The translations under genes and the position numbers were made by a program. Below are positions 1 through 9,604 of a stretch of 64,000 bases of DNA, one piece after another. Origin of the DNA: Gyrodactylus bullatarudis (lineage: Eukaryota; Platyhelminthes; Monogenea; Gyrodactylidea; Gyrodactylidae); assembly GCA_012064415.1 (NCBI GenBank), contig SSNU01000011.1, positions 126,544 through 190,543 on the forward strand, read 5' to 3'. The notes beneath the pieces were generated by a model. That model made no database searches and was not told the DNA's origin. It worked only from the letters and a program-made list of their open reading frames with translations. The number at the start of each line of letters is the position of its first letter. Positions within the stretch are counted from its first letter, which is position 1.

Positions 1-3
1 CTA

Positions 4-1219
4 ATGAATGAACGTATCACAGGAGAAGCAATGAAAATTTCAGTTAAGCCTGTCTTACAAAATACGAATTCAGTTCAATCTCTCCAGGTAATTGCATGTG
101 ATGGTGCTTTAGATAATTTGAGTCCAAATGTTGGATTAGTATCACTTATGGAAAGGCCTCTCCTCAAAATAGTTTTTCTAATTGATGCAGTTGAAAGTGT
201 ATTAAAGCATGTTGTATTTAATTTTATTGGACCAAATACAATTCCTGGTATACTTGGAAGCATCTTAGCTAAAGTTGATAAAGATTTCCCAACTGCTAAT
301 TTCCAACCAATTCATGCAATTAAGTATACTCTACCAAATATTTTGTTGAATATTTTTGGACATGAACAGAAATATTTGTTCGAGATTAGTGAATTTATGA
401 TTAGAAGATCTCAAGATGAAGAGCTATCAAATTTTATCAGAAATGATTTTATTGAAACTTGTTGTCATTCACAATGGACTATATCAGTCAGTAGAATACG
501 TTTCAAGAAGAAATCCATCAACAAGACTCAGAATGATGGCAGAATTTGTTTTTCAAGTGTATGTTCCAAGTTCTTTTGAAGTAAGAACAATTAATTTATG
601 GCACATCCTAAAATAATTCTTTTATCAAGGTCGAGAAGTGAACATTTACCAATAAGGGAAGAAGCACAAGGACTACTTGGTAATGCTGATAATAGACTGA
701 GAGTTTATGCAAACCCACAGCTAAACTTCAACGCTGATGGCCTTTACGAGATGGTGGATTTCAATGAAATACAGTATTGTGTTTCAACTATTCCTCAAGG
801 CATAAATTTCATTGAAGAAAGAACTCTCAACTTGCCATCGTTGTGCTCAAACACTCAAGGAATCGAAAGATTAATTTGTGATTTTAAAAAATCTCTCAGA
901 TTTGTCACAATCTTAGAGAATGCCAACCATGTCACAGATGCTGAAATCAAAGCAAGAGATCTTTCAAGAATAAATTTTCATGTTTTTTAAATGTGAGTTT
1001 AATTTGTTCAATCACTTGAAAATTTATTATATTTGATTATAATTTCAACTACAGAACTTGGTCCATAATCCTGATTTAATTGTACAAGAAAATGGAAATT
1101 TTGTTATCAATGATGAAGAAATAGAGGAAGCTAACAATAATCCTCAGGTGTTTATATACAAGGAAAAATCCTATAAAAAAGGAAATTCTCATCTTCATGT
1201 CAATGAGATTGTAATTTAA
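4..1219 (+). pseudogene. Remnant of a repeat-borne invertebrate protein of unknown function
   Basis: Coding sequence runs in from beyond the left edge. The first frame is open from about 4 to 490 and contains NLSPNVGLVSLMERP and EFMIRRSQDEELSNFIR. Near 493-497 the homologous-looking frame shifts by one base and continues as EYVSRRNPSTRLRMMAEFVF to about 580. A GTAAGA donor lies at 581 and an AG at 628-629, but the join is out of frame. Coding then resumes in the first frame (about 631-979) and, after a possible intron, at about 1056-1150. From memory, the layout (including 'SNTQGIERL') resembles a multicopy protein seen in many invertebrate genomes, function unknown. I assigned that family by eye. 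Two frameshifts suggest a pseudogene, although assembly indels could also explain them. The last 60 bases look like the end of a MITE. Confidence 0.5.
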
Positions 1220-2329
1220 ACTTAAATTCTTACATTTGACATCATTTCCATTGGATATTCTAATATGATTGGTTGTATTTTACGTATTAAATAATCATTG
1301 AAAAAGAACTCCAAAATAATTATCTCAGATTATAATCAAAACTGAATTAATCTTACCAAGAGTATAAATCCTTTTTTTGTTATTCATTTGAATTATGGAA
1401 ATTTTGTTCCTGTAATTCTCAAGTTTAAAGTAAGAATTTTAATTTGAAAGCATACACATTGTATTACACATTGTTCGTAAATATTATATTATGCTAATAA
1501 CTGATAAAAAAATATTCCACCTTTTGAGCTCAAAATGTTTGTTGATCTCAAAGATATAAAATGATTGGATAGTTATAATGTTATCTTCTATATTATTAAA
1601 AAATAAAAGTTGATTTTGTGAGCCTATGGACGTCTAAACTACCAAACCAATTTTCATAAAATTTTAACCATTAATAGATTGCCTCACGGACCTTGTTCGT
1701 AGCGAAAAAATTTCTAGATTTGGCCTTAGTTGAGCCGTAATCTCAATCAGAATCGAAAAAGTGGCTGACCAATCAGATGGCTTAATTTTTAACACGTAAG
1801 CTTGCTTCTCATTGGTCCGATCTAAGCTTCAATTTCTTAACCTTACTTCGTCTTCATATAAGAAGAAAAGCTTTTTCGAATTTAAGGACACACTGCGTAG
1901 CAGGTTCGGATCAGCTAGTTTGAGTTCAAAATTAGACAAAGGATTTGGCCACAGAAGTACGGAGAAATTCATCATTTCATTTCAACTTTTCACTCATCAC
2001 GAAGACGACTGACCCAAAAATATAAAGTTTACTATTTTCTCGAATATGGAAAATTTCTCTGCATTTCTGTGTCTTCTGGTAATCCAAATAAATATCGAGA
2101 ATAGCTTTACAAAATGGTGCCTTGGATTATAATCTAATTAGACATCATTCTTTCACTAGTCCAAGTATGAATGGTCAAGTTATATTAGGTTCCACCCAAT
2201 CACATTTATATCTGACATCACCATAGTTTTCTTCAAATTTTCTCTAAATTTTCAATCAATCATTTTTACGCAATAAAACGAGATAAGAAATTTATTGCAT
2301 TTATCGTCATGTTAGTTTGTTGAATAATT
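1220..2329. other. Intergenic, AT-rich, no gene seen
   Basis: No convincing coding segment. The only open frame of note (1812-2012) is rich in S/K/F and has no recognisable pattern. The 3' half presumably holds the promoter of the gene starting at 2330. Confidence 0.5.
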
Positions 2330-5300
2330 ATGTCAGTTAGCTATGATAACGAGAGCTTTTGTCAGAATTTCAATCTCGAGGATCATGGTATTGGATCAAA
2401 GTGTATCGACTTATTCTTAGAACTAGATTATGATGAACAAATCTTGAGAAAAACCTTTATTGAACAGAATAGGTCTGGAATATTTTCAGATGAGTACTAC
2501 GAAAATTTCCTAATGACTATGGAATTTAAGTGAGAACATGTTTTTCAATAAATAGAGAATCTTTTCTAAACTAATACTTTCCACGTGATAAAACAAATAA
2601 AAGAGTGAATTTCATTTTTGACTATAGATATTTCATTTTTTACACTTTTGACTACACTTTTTTTTCTTTATTATGTTTTTGACTACACTTTCTCTCATAT
2701 TTACATTTTTAACTACACTTTTTACAGATTTGACTACAATTTGAAAAAATATTTTACTTTTAACTACACCTTCTTCCATATTTTACACATTTGACTATAG
2801 TCAAATTTCAATTAAAATATTGAGATTTTTTCCAAATTTATTTTGACTATAGTTAATTTTGTTTTTACATTTTTGACTACACTTTTTCTCATTATTACAT
2901 TTACAATTACTATACAATTCCTAGGATCTCACAAAGGTTAATTATAATTCATGCCGTTAATTTAATGGGGAATATAATTTTTTCGTTTTCGAGTTGCCAC
3001 CAGACTTAGAATTTCCCTATCTTTAAGAGAATCCAAATCTGGTAGAAATATTTTTGATGAATAAATTTTTTTCAGAGTCTCAGTCTCAAACATTGTATAC
3101 ACTGCGCACAAAAATGAACAATGTGTATACTCGGCGTACACATTGTCAAAAGTTTACAAATTGTTCTTAAGGTCTAATGAGCAATGTGGAAACTTTAACT
3201 TTAACCCTTTCGGTGCCGATGTCCATCTATTTTAAACCTACATAATTTCGTTATTTTTCAATTTTTTACAAAGATTTTTTTTCACTTAATCATGAACTTT
3301 TTAACATTCTAATGATGTGTTTTTTTAACTATGTTCCATTTTTTTCTATTTCAAAATTGAAGATTTATTTAGAGAATGTTTTTTGATTTATTGAAAATTT
3401 TTTTTATAAGTTTTCCATGGGAAAAACAATGTTTTTTATTTTATAATTTAGGTGACCAATAGAATTCAACCTTGACTTTATGATGAAGCTTTATTGGATT
3501 ACGTAACTCGATGGTAGAAAGAGTTATTAACGTTCAAACTACAGGACATATATGTCCAAACGGCACTTAAAGGTATGGATAGTGAAGCAACATATAAAGA
3601 ATCAAGAAAGGGAGATTTTTGGCAAGTTGTCTTAATTCCAGATGCTGAAAACTCTGATGAAGAATTAGAAGAGATTGAAGACCAAATTGATTATTTATGC
3701 TCGGCTCTTCCCTTATTCAATGAAACTCCTCTACAGGAAACGGTCCAAACTGTACCGATTATCCAAAACATGAGAGATACAAGATTACATCCAAAAGTCA
3801 ACATTACTTTCTCCCCAGATACCCCGAAAAAAAACGTTGTCTTGCTTACTGGATTATTTTTACAAATTTTTTGATAAATCAATGTTGGATTTAATTGTTG
3901 AGCAATCTAACATTTTTGCAACTCAAAATTTACGAACTTTAGCAACAAGTTCATGTAAGCTGAAAACATATCTAGCAATTATTATCAAAATGGGTATTAT
4001 GAAAATGGTTCTTTTCAAGGGAGCTACTAAAATTAAACAGTATATGCCCAATAAACCAATTAAATGGGGAATTAAAATATATTCTCGAAATGCTTCTGAT
4101 GGCTTAATGCATGACTTTCATATTTATGATGCAGCAAAATTGGATATTGTAAACTCATGTGGAAGTGTAGCAGGTGATTATGTGTTGAAGGTTTCAGAGT
4201 CTTTGCCTAAAAATAAGAATCATATTCTATGCTTTGATAATTATTTTACTAGTTTGAAATTGCAAAAACATTTATTATCAATGGGAATTCATTCAGTTGG
4301 TACAATTAGATCAAACCGTTTGGGTCTTACTGGAAAATCTTTATTACAAGATAAAGATCTCAAGAAAAAAGGCAGAGGCAGCTACGATTTACTCTATTCG
4401 GAGTCTGAAAAACTTTACTTTCTAAGATGGTTTGACAACAAAGCTGTAACTTTCACTTCAACTTTTGCTGGTGCTGAGCCCATTTCAAATATTAAACGCT
4501 GGTGCTCCAAAAGCAGTAAAAGAATAGATGTACCCTATCCCGAAATCGTATCAGTTTATAACAAGTCAATGGGTGGTGTTGATCTATTCGATTCTTTCAT
4601 GTCTAGATACCAGCCAAACCACAGAGCAAAAAATTGGTAAGACTTTTTTTATTAACAATTATTATTTTAGGTACTTTGCTATATTCCAATGGGTTCTATT
4701 TGCATCAATCGTTAACTCTTGGCTGCTTTACAAAAGAAATAATGACAAGGAAGACTGTCTTGATTTACTGAACTTCCAACTAAATTTATCAGATGATTTA
4801 ATCAAACAAGGCTTCGCAGAAATGAAGAAGTTTAAAATTCCCGTATCTGAAGAAGAAGGATGTACCACTCGCTCAAGAAAAAGTCTTAGGAAAAGTAATG
4901 AATCAATGCTTCAATTGTCCTGTGAGTCAGTTGCTTCTATGAAACATCTCCCAGCCAAAGTTGAGAATCCCAATTCACGCAAAGGCTGTTCAATCTGCAA
5001 AAGAAAGATATCTACCTATTGTATAACTTGTAACATGTTTTATTATATTTCAAATGAAGAAAGCTGCTTTGTAATAGCTCACTCATGAATAAATGCTGTT
5101 TATTCTGTATATTTTTGTTGATTTCATATAAAAATTAAACAGTTAAAGGGCCGTTTGGACATATATGTCCATTAAAATATCTAGTGGAGAAGTTGGAATT
5201 CAAAAATTTCGTTTTTCTAAATTTTATCAAAAATATTTTATCTAAGAAACATGCTAAAAGAATTAGAAAGCTATCTTTATTGGTTAAGAGTTGATTTTAA

Positions 5301-8300
5301 GAGTTAAGAAATTGTATTTTGAATAATTTTATCAGGAATCTTCACTATTTATTATCACAAGCTGATTTTACTACAGAAAAATGACTCTTGAATCTGATTT
5401 TGAGATGCTCCTGTGATTTAGTCTTAAATAAACATTATTGATTCTCTAGGAAAATTTATTTTTTATTACAAGCTAAACTTTTGTGGCACTTAGATGTACA
5501 TAATCTGTTATTTTTTAAGCATTGAGATCTGTTGTTTGACAACCACCTTGACAATTGCATTTTAAAATTCCTTGGCCATCGCAGTTTGAATTCATCCTCG
5601 ATGCTGTTCTCAGAGGAATCTCTTTTTTGGGAATTTCTTCTGGACTGATAAAAAAATTGTTAAGAGAAGTGAATTGTCCCCGAGAGAGGTGACTCTTCAA
5701 AATCCCATCCTTTGTACCGATTTCATATAATATGTTCATTTTTTCGTTCTTGAGAAGCTACTTTGTTAGTTTTGGAGTTCAAAAACATGTTTATTTAAGA
5801 CTAAAAAACAGGAACATCTCAAAATCAGATTCAAGAGTCATTCTTCTGTAGTAAAATCAGCTTGTGATAATAAATAGTAAAGATTCCTGATAAAATTATT
5901 CAAAATACAATTTCTTAACTCTTAAAAAGTTAAAGTTTCCACATTGCTCATTAGACCTTAAGAACAATTTGTAAACTTTTGACAATGTGTACACCGAGTA
6001 TATACATTGTTCATTTTTGTGCGCAGTGTATACAATGTCAAACATTGTATACACTGTTCAAAGTGTACAGATTGGTCGTAACATATATACTTTCTATGTG
6101 ATCAGTCCAGTTTATCTACGAATAAATAGCTACAGCGAAAAAATGTTTGCAAGGCGAACCAATAAATTTTGCCTTGTTGCATGAACATATCATTTCGCCC
6201 AAATTGAACACTTTGAAAACATCAGATGATGGTGTATTCATTACAAAGTATTCACCCTCATTTGTTGATTTTTTCACAACAAGTTTTCGAGCCTCTTCGA
6301 TAATAATGATCAACTTCTCTTCAAAATTCTTCGTAAATGTTGATTTCAAAGAAGAATAAATCTAATTTTTCTTCACTAGTCTGTCGATTTCATTTGGGCA
6401 ATATCTCAATAGGAGCGAAGGCAATTAGCTATTGGATAAATTTCATTGTTACCATCAATACCTGTTGCAACTAAGAGAATATAATTGTTTCATATGGCAT
6501 CCATCTAGAGCGATCAACGGAGCAGAATTCTGAAATGCATTTATTGAATGGCCAAGAGAAAAAAAAACATATTCGAGCTCTCTATTCGGGGAAATTTTAA
6601 GGTCGACAAAGGTTCTCAAATTATGCAATAAATTCCAATTTAGAAAATCTTCCAATTTTCCAAATGAATTAATAATACCTGTTTCTTTTGACTTTTTAAC
6701 AGTGTTTATTGTCCTCCAGTTTTGATGATACGTCGTTGTAAGACCATGTTGGGTTTCCATAATATCTATCCTAGGAATTGTATAGTAATTGTAAATGTAA
6801 TAATGAGAAAAAGTGTAGTCAAAAATGTAAAAACAAAATTAACTATAGTCAAAATAAATTTGGAAAAAATCTCAATATTTTAATTGAAATTTGACTATAG
6901 TCAAATGTGTAAAATATGGAAGAAGGTGTAGTTAAAATTAAATTATTTTTTCAAATTGTAGTCAAATCTGTAAAAAGTGTAGTTAAAAATGTAAATATGA
7001 GAGAAAGTGTAGTCAAAAGTGTAAAAAATGAAATAACTATAGTCAAAAATGTAATTCACTCCAAATAAAAATAATCCTCGAATTCTGAACTCTGATTGGT
7101 TGATTTTAATTTTTATATTTAAAATTCTATAATAATCTTTGATTACTAATTAGTAATTATAATTAGTATTATAATCTAACACTGCTATTAAATTGATCCA
7201 GGAAGACTTAAATAAAAAAACTGAGCTGCTTAATATATACAAGAGGATGGCAATATACTAGACATTGTCTCATATCCATTCAGTAAATCAATTTGGTCTA
7301 TTCCTCAAAATTGTGTTTTAATTTAATTAGCTTATGACAGAAAGATGGATGAAGGTTACAAAATTCATTTCATTCATGAAAAACATTCTTTTTTAGAGAT
7401 GAAAATATTTGGAACATTTTAAAAGTGATGCCAGTATATTTATGTTCAATTTTAAAAGTTGGAATTGAAAAGAAATTGTTTTTTAAAATTTACAAGAATA
7501 TCCTCAAGATGGCTTTATCACACAAATGCAAGTCCATAAAGTTGTTGGGCTATAATAATTTGGGCAATTTCTCATCGCCAAAGTTGGATGAGGATTTAAG
7601 TCGGGTGGTGTTTAGAAATAGCCAACAAAGTTATCTATTCGTCTATGAATATTTTGAAATCTTACTTTTCTTTTGGGAGAATTTGGAAAAGATTAACAGT
7701 AATTTCAGATTTATCAAAAGATTTTTGAGGAAAACCAACAACTGTGAACATCTTCATGTATGTTTTAAAAGCTTAAATGACAGAAAATATTCTAGAAGTT
7801 ACCAGTAGTTTTTATGAGATTAAAGGTCTTCCTTGATATCAGTGAACTTTTTGTCTTACTCCGGTCTTTTGAATTCAGAACGGATCAATATAAGCGATGT
7901 GAATTGATTCAATCTTAAACAATCTTTATCTTTAGCTGCTGTAATGCTTTCTTAAATCTCTTTAGGAACAGCCGATTCACAACTCTTAAAGACTATACAG
8001 CTAAAACCCTGATCTGAATTCTATGGTACACTTTGTCAGTTGTTGAAACTCTCTTGTGAATATCAAGATAAAAAAATAGGATTCAAAAAACCTAGTACCT
8101 ATTTGTACAATAAAAATGTTAGTTTGAGATCCCGCAAAGTATAACGTTTGTCACTTATTTTTCGTAACTTATTTTATATCTGAATTTCTTTAGCTGATTT
8201 TTTGGGCGAAGAATCCAGAATTATCTCCGATCAACAAGTCAGAGGGAAAAAAATTTTTTTCTCCTTGATCTGATTTTGATTTTTCAGTTTTGAAATTTCT

Positions 8301-9290
8301 AACCCGTCAAATAAAATTTTTGTGAAAAAAATTGTAATTTGAAATATTTTTCATCCCTGTTTTTGATCCATACTCTGAGATTTGATCTTGATTGAAAAAA
8401 TTGATATTCATCTACCGTTTTTTCCGAGGTATCATTTATTTGGCTCACAATAAAAAAATAACTAAGAAAATTGTCATTTTAGCGTTAGTATCAAATCTAA
8501 GGCGAAGACTATTTCCAGAACAGCTTTAGTTATACTACCAGAACAGAATAAAATTAATTTTTTCTTTCAGATAGCATTTTTTGGATTTGATATTCTTAAA
8601 AAGTTGCACGAATTGAAATATCTCACGTCAATTGAAATTGTAAATGAATATAGTGCAAATTATCTAATTAAAGGAAATATCTTTATAAATTGCTTTAGCT
8701 ATTTGTCCAACGAATTCGATAAGGAAGAAAAAACTGTGGAATATTCATTTCATTACATCAGGGATAATCTGACAACTTCAGCCAACATGCTCAAGACAGA
8801 CCTTCAAAATTATCTATCCATCTGTCTCAAGTTAATCAAGAATGATCATTCTACTCATAGCGGCAATTTCAACGATTTCAATGAGAAACTATTAATGATC
8901 AGGCTTGATAATTTATTTGAAAATTCAATCAAAAACCTGAATGAGGACACCTTTGAAATACTCGGGTATTTCATAAAGTCAACAAACGGGCGTTATATAG
9001 ATCATCTGAGGGAATGTGGATTTTTCTCAAATTATAAATGCCCAGCCGGAAAAGACTGCTTGAGATACAAGAAATTTTTAGAATTCTTGATTCTCTGTCG
9101 ATTCGATCTGGACTATTCATGTAAGGTGAGGAAATATGTTAAGATATTTGGCTTCGAAAATCTAATGAGCTTCCAAAAGTTTCTTGTCAATGATGAAAAC
9201 ACAATTCAGACAAAGAAAGTTTTGGTATCACTCGAGAAATCAGGTGAACAAAGAAGTCTGTCAAATCAATATAAATGTAGTTTAGTCTAA
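2330..9290 (+). CDS. Unknown-family protein, three exons, MULE in intron 1
   Basis: I do not recognise the family. Exons: 2330-2529, 7397-7757 and 8571-9290. They sum to 1281 nt, giving a 426-residue protein. Junctions are AA|GTGAGA to TTTTAG|AGAT, and CAT|GTATGT to TTTCAG|ATAG, and the frame is kept at both. The N-terminus carries 'FNLEDHGIGSKCIDLFLEL', repeated in the paralogue at 9605. Exon 2 is an alpha-helical-looking segment ending in 'YEYFEILLFFWEN'. Exon 3 contains a CysPro patch ('NYKCPAGKDCLRY'). No signal peptide or membrane segment is obvious. Intron 1 (4867 nt) contains the whole MULE (2603-7061) plus its target duplication. Intron 2 (813 nt) holds only AT-rich repeat-like sequence. 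The intact frame despite the inserted element suggests the gene is still maintained. Confidence 0.6.
2603..2927 (+). repeat. MULE left TIR with reiterated TTTTGACTACA motif
   Basis: A roughly 325-bp arm, inverted relative to 6768-7061. It contains about ten spaced copies of TTTGACTACA or TTTGACTATA, which could be transposase binding sites (inference). The inner edge reads ACAATTCCTAGGAT. Confidence 0.85.
3201..5170 (+). mobile_element. piggyBac-type element, internally deleted
   Basis: The left end is TTAA followed by CCCTTTCGGTGCCGATG, the expected TTAA plus CCC start of piggyBac elements. A near-identical left end recurs at 19652. The transposase gene is bracketed by an inverted pair: GGACATATATGTCCAAACGG at 3544 and its complement at 5151-5170. 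A proper right end (GGGTTAA) is not visible, so the right border is uncertain. The element sits inside the nested inverted repeat within the MULE. Confidence 0.65.
3575..5088 (+). pseudogene. piggyBac transposase, frameshifted and lacking the first catalytic Asp
   Basis: The acidic N-terminus (3575 to about 3825) loses frame at an A8 run near 3826-3833; homology resumes in the next frame (LDYFYKFFDKSMLDLIVEQ). The sequence then jumps from 'IIIKMGIMK' straight to 'MVLFKGATKIKQYMP'. This skips roughly the 90-110 residues that should carry the first catalytic Asp. The second (CFDNYFTS) and third (YNKSMGGVDLFDS) acidic regions remain. A 34-nt intron, TTG|GTAAGA to TTTTAG|GTAC (4637-4670), restores NWYFAIFQW. 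The C-terminal cysteine-rich domain (CSICKRKISTYCITC) is present. The missing Asp makes it catalytically dead. Confidence 0.85.
5297..5930. repeat. TTAA-bordered foldback element
   Basis: Arms about 5297-5440 and 5784-5930 are inverted copies. The ends read TTAAGAGTTAAGAAATTG and CAATTTCTTAACTCTTAA. It lies between the piggyBac and the right arm of the nested inverted repeat. The spacer carries a short minus-strand cysteine-containing reading frame. The TTAA borders suggest a piggyBac-mobilised non-autonomous element (inference). Confidence 0.65.
5515..5739 (-). pseudogene. Cys-rich C-terminal fragment, transposon-associated
   Basis: A 74-residue frame in the spacer of the foldback element. 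Its end, 'GQGILKCNCQGGCQTTDLNA', resembles the cysteine-rich tails (KCxCxxxC) found at the C-terminus of several integrase-like transposon proteins. It is too short to assign. Most likely it is captured debris. Confidence 0.3.
6116..6760 (-). pseudogene. MULE transposase remnant with SWIM zinc finger
   Basis: Read on the minus strand from 6760. A first block ends in 'APLIALDGCHMKQLY', matching the MULE region of the first catalytic Asp. Then comes 'ILLVATGIDGNNEIYPIANC', interrupted by stops, and finally a block at 6349-6116 with 'CSCNKAKFIGSPCKHFFAV', a CxCx(n)CxH SWIM finger. The section between, which should hold the remaining catalytic residues, is missing. The start codon lies about 8 bp from the inner edge of the right TIR, as expected for the element's own transposase. 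Confidence 0.8.
6768..7061 (-). repeat. MULE right TIR
   Basis: Reverse complement of the left arm (2603-2927), slightly shorter through small deletions. It is followed directly by the second CAAATAAAA target duplication. Confidence 0.85.
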
Positions 9291-9604
9291 ACTTTAATAT
9301 GGAATAAAATATTTTTTTAATTAATTCAAACTTGATTTCTCATTGTTCCGAAAACTCTCATTAGAATTAACTTGTTTTAGAGAATACTATCAAAATTTTA
9401 AGCAGACACTGTAATTTGACAAAACATCGAATAATTTACTTTGCGTCCTTTAAAATTACAATTTTGAGTAATCTTCGTTAGACAAAAAATCAATATGATA
9501 AAAAATAAAAAAAACGCATAATATGAAGAAATTTATTTTCCAATAATCTACATATTATAACGTTATTATCACTGCATGATTATCCATTAGAAATCTACTC
9601 TCTA

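Larger units (their letters stand above)
3090..6042. repeat. Nested inverted repeat inside the MULE (arms about 115 bp)
   Basis: Left arm about 3090-3203, right arm about 5930-6042. They are near-perfect reverse complements (for example ATTGTATACACTGCGCAC against GTGCGCAGTGTATACAAT). The piggyBac begins directly at the inner edge of the left arm (TTAA at 3201). A related ACATTGTATACACTGTTC run lies just outside at about 6036-6053, and a further relative occurs near 10451. This appears to be a separate foldback-type element that was later split by the piggyBac insertion. Confidence 0.7.
2594..7070 (-). mobile_element. MULE (Mutator-like) element with 9-bp target duplication
   Basis: The element spans 2603-7061 and is flanked by identical 9-bp direct repeats CAAATAAAA (2594-2602 and 7062-7070). 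Long terminal inverted repeats face each other, starting GAGTGAATTTC on the left and ending AATTCACTC on the right. Long TIRs and 8-10-bp duplications are the hallmark of Mutator-like elements. A degenerate MULE transposase lies at the right end on the minus strand (6116-6760). The interior has been invaded by a piggyBac and two inverted-repeat elements, so this copy cannot be autonomous. It sits wholly within intron 1 of the gene 2330-9290. Confidence 0.85.
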
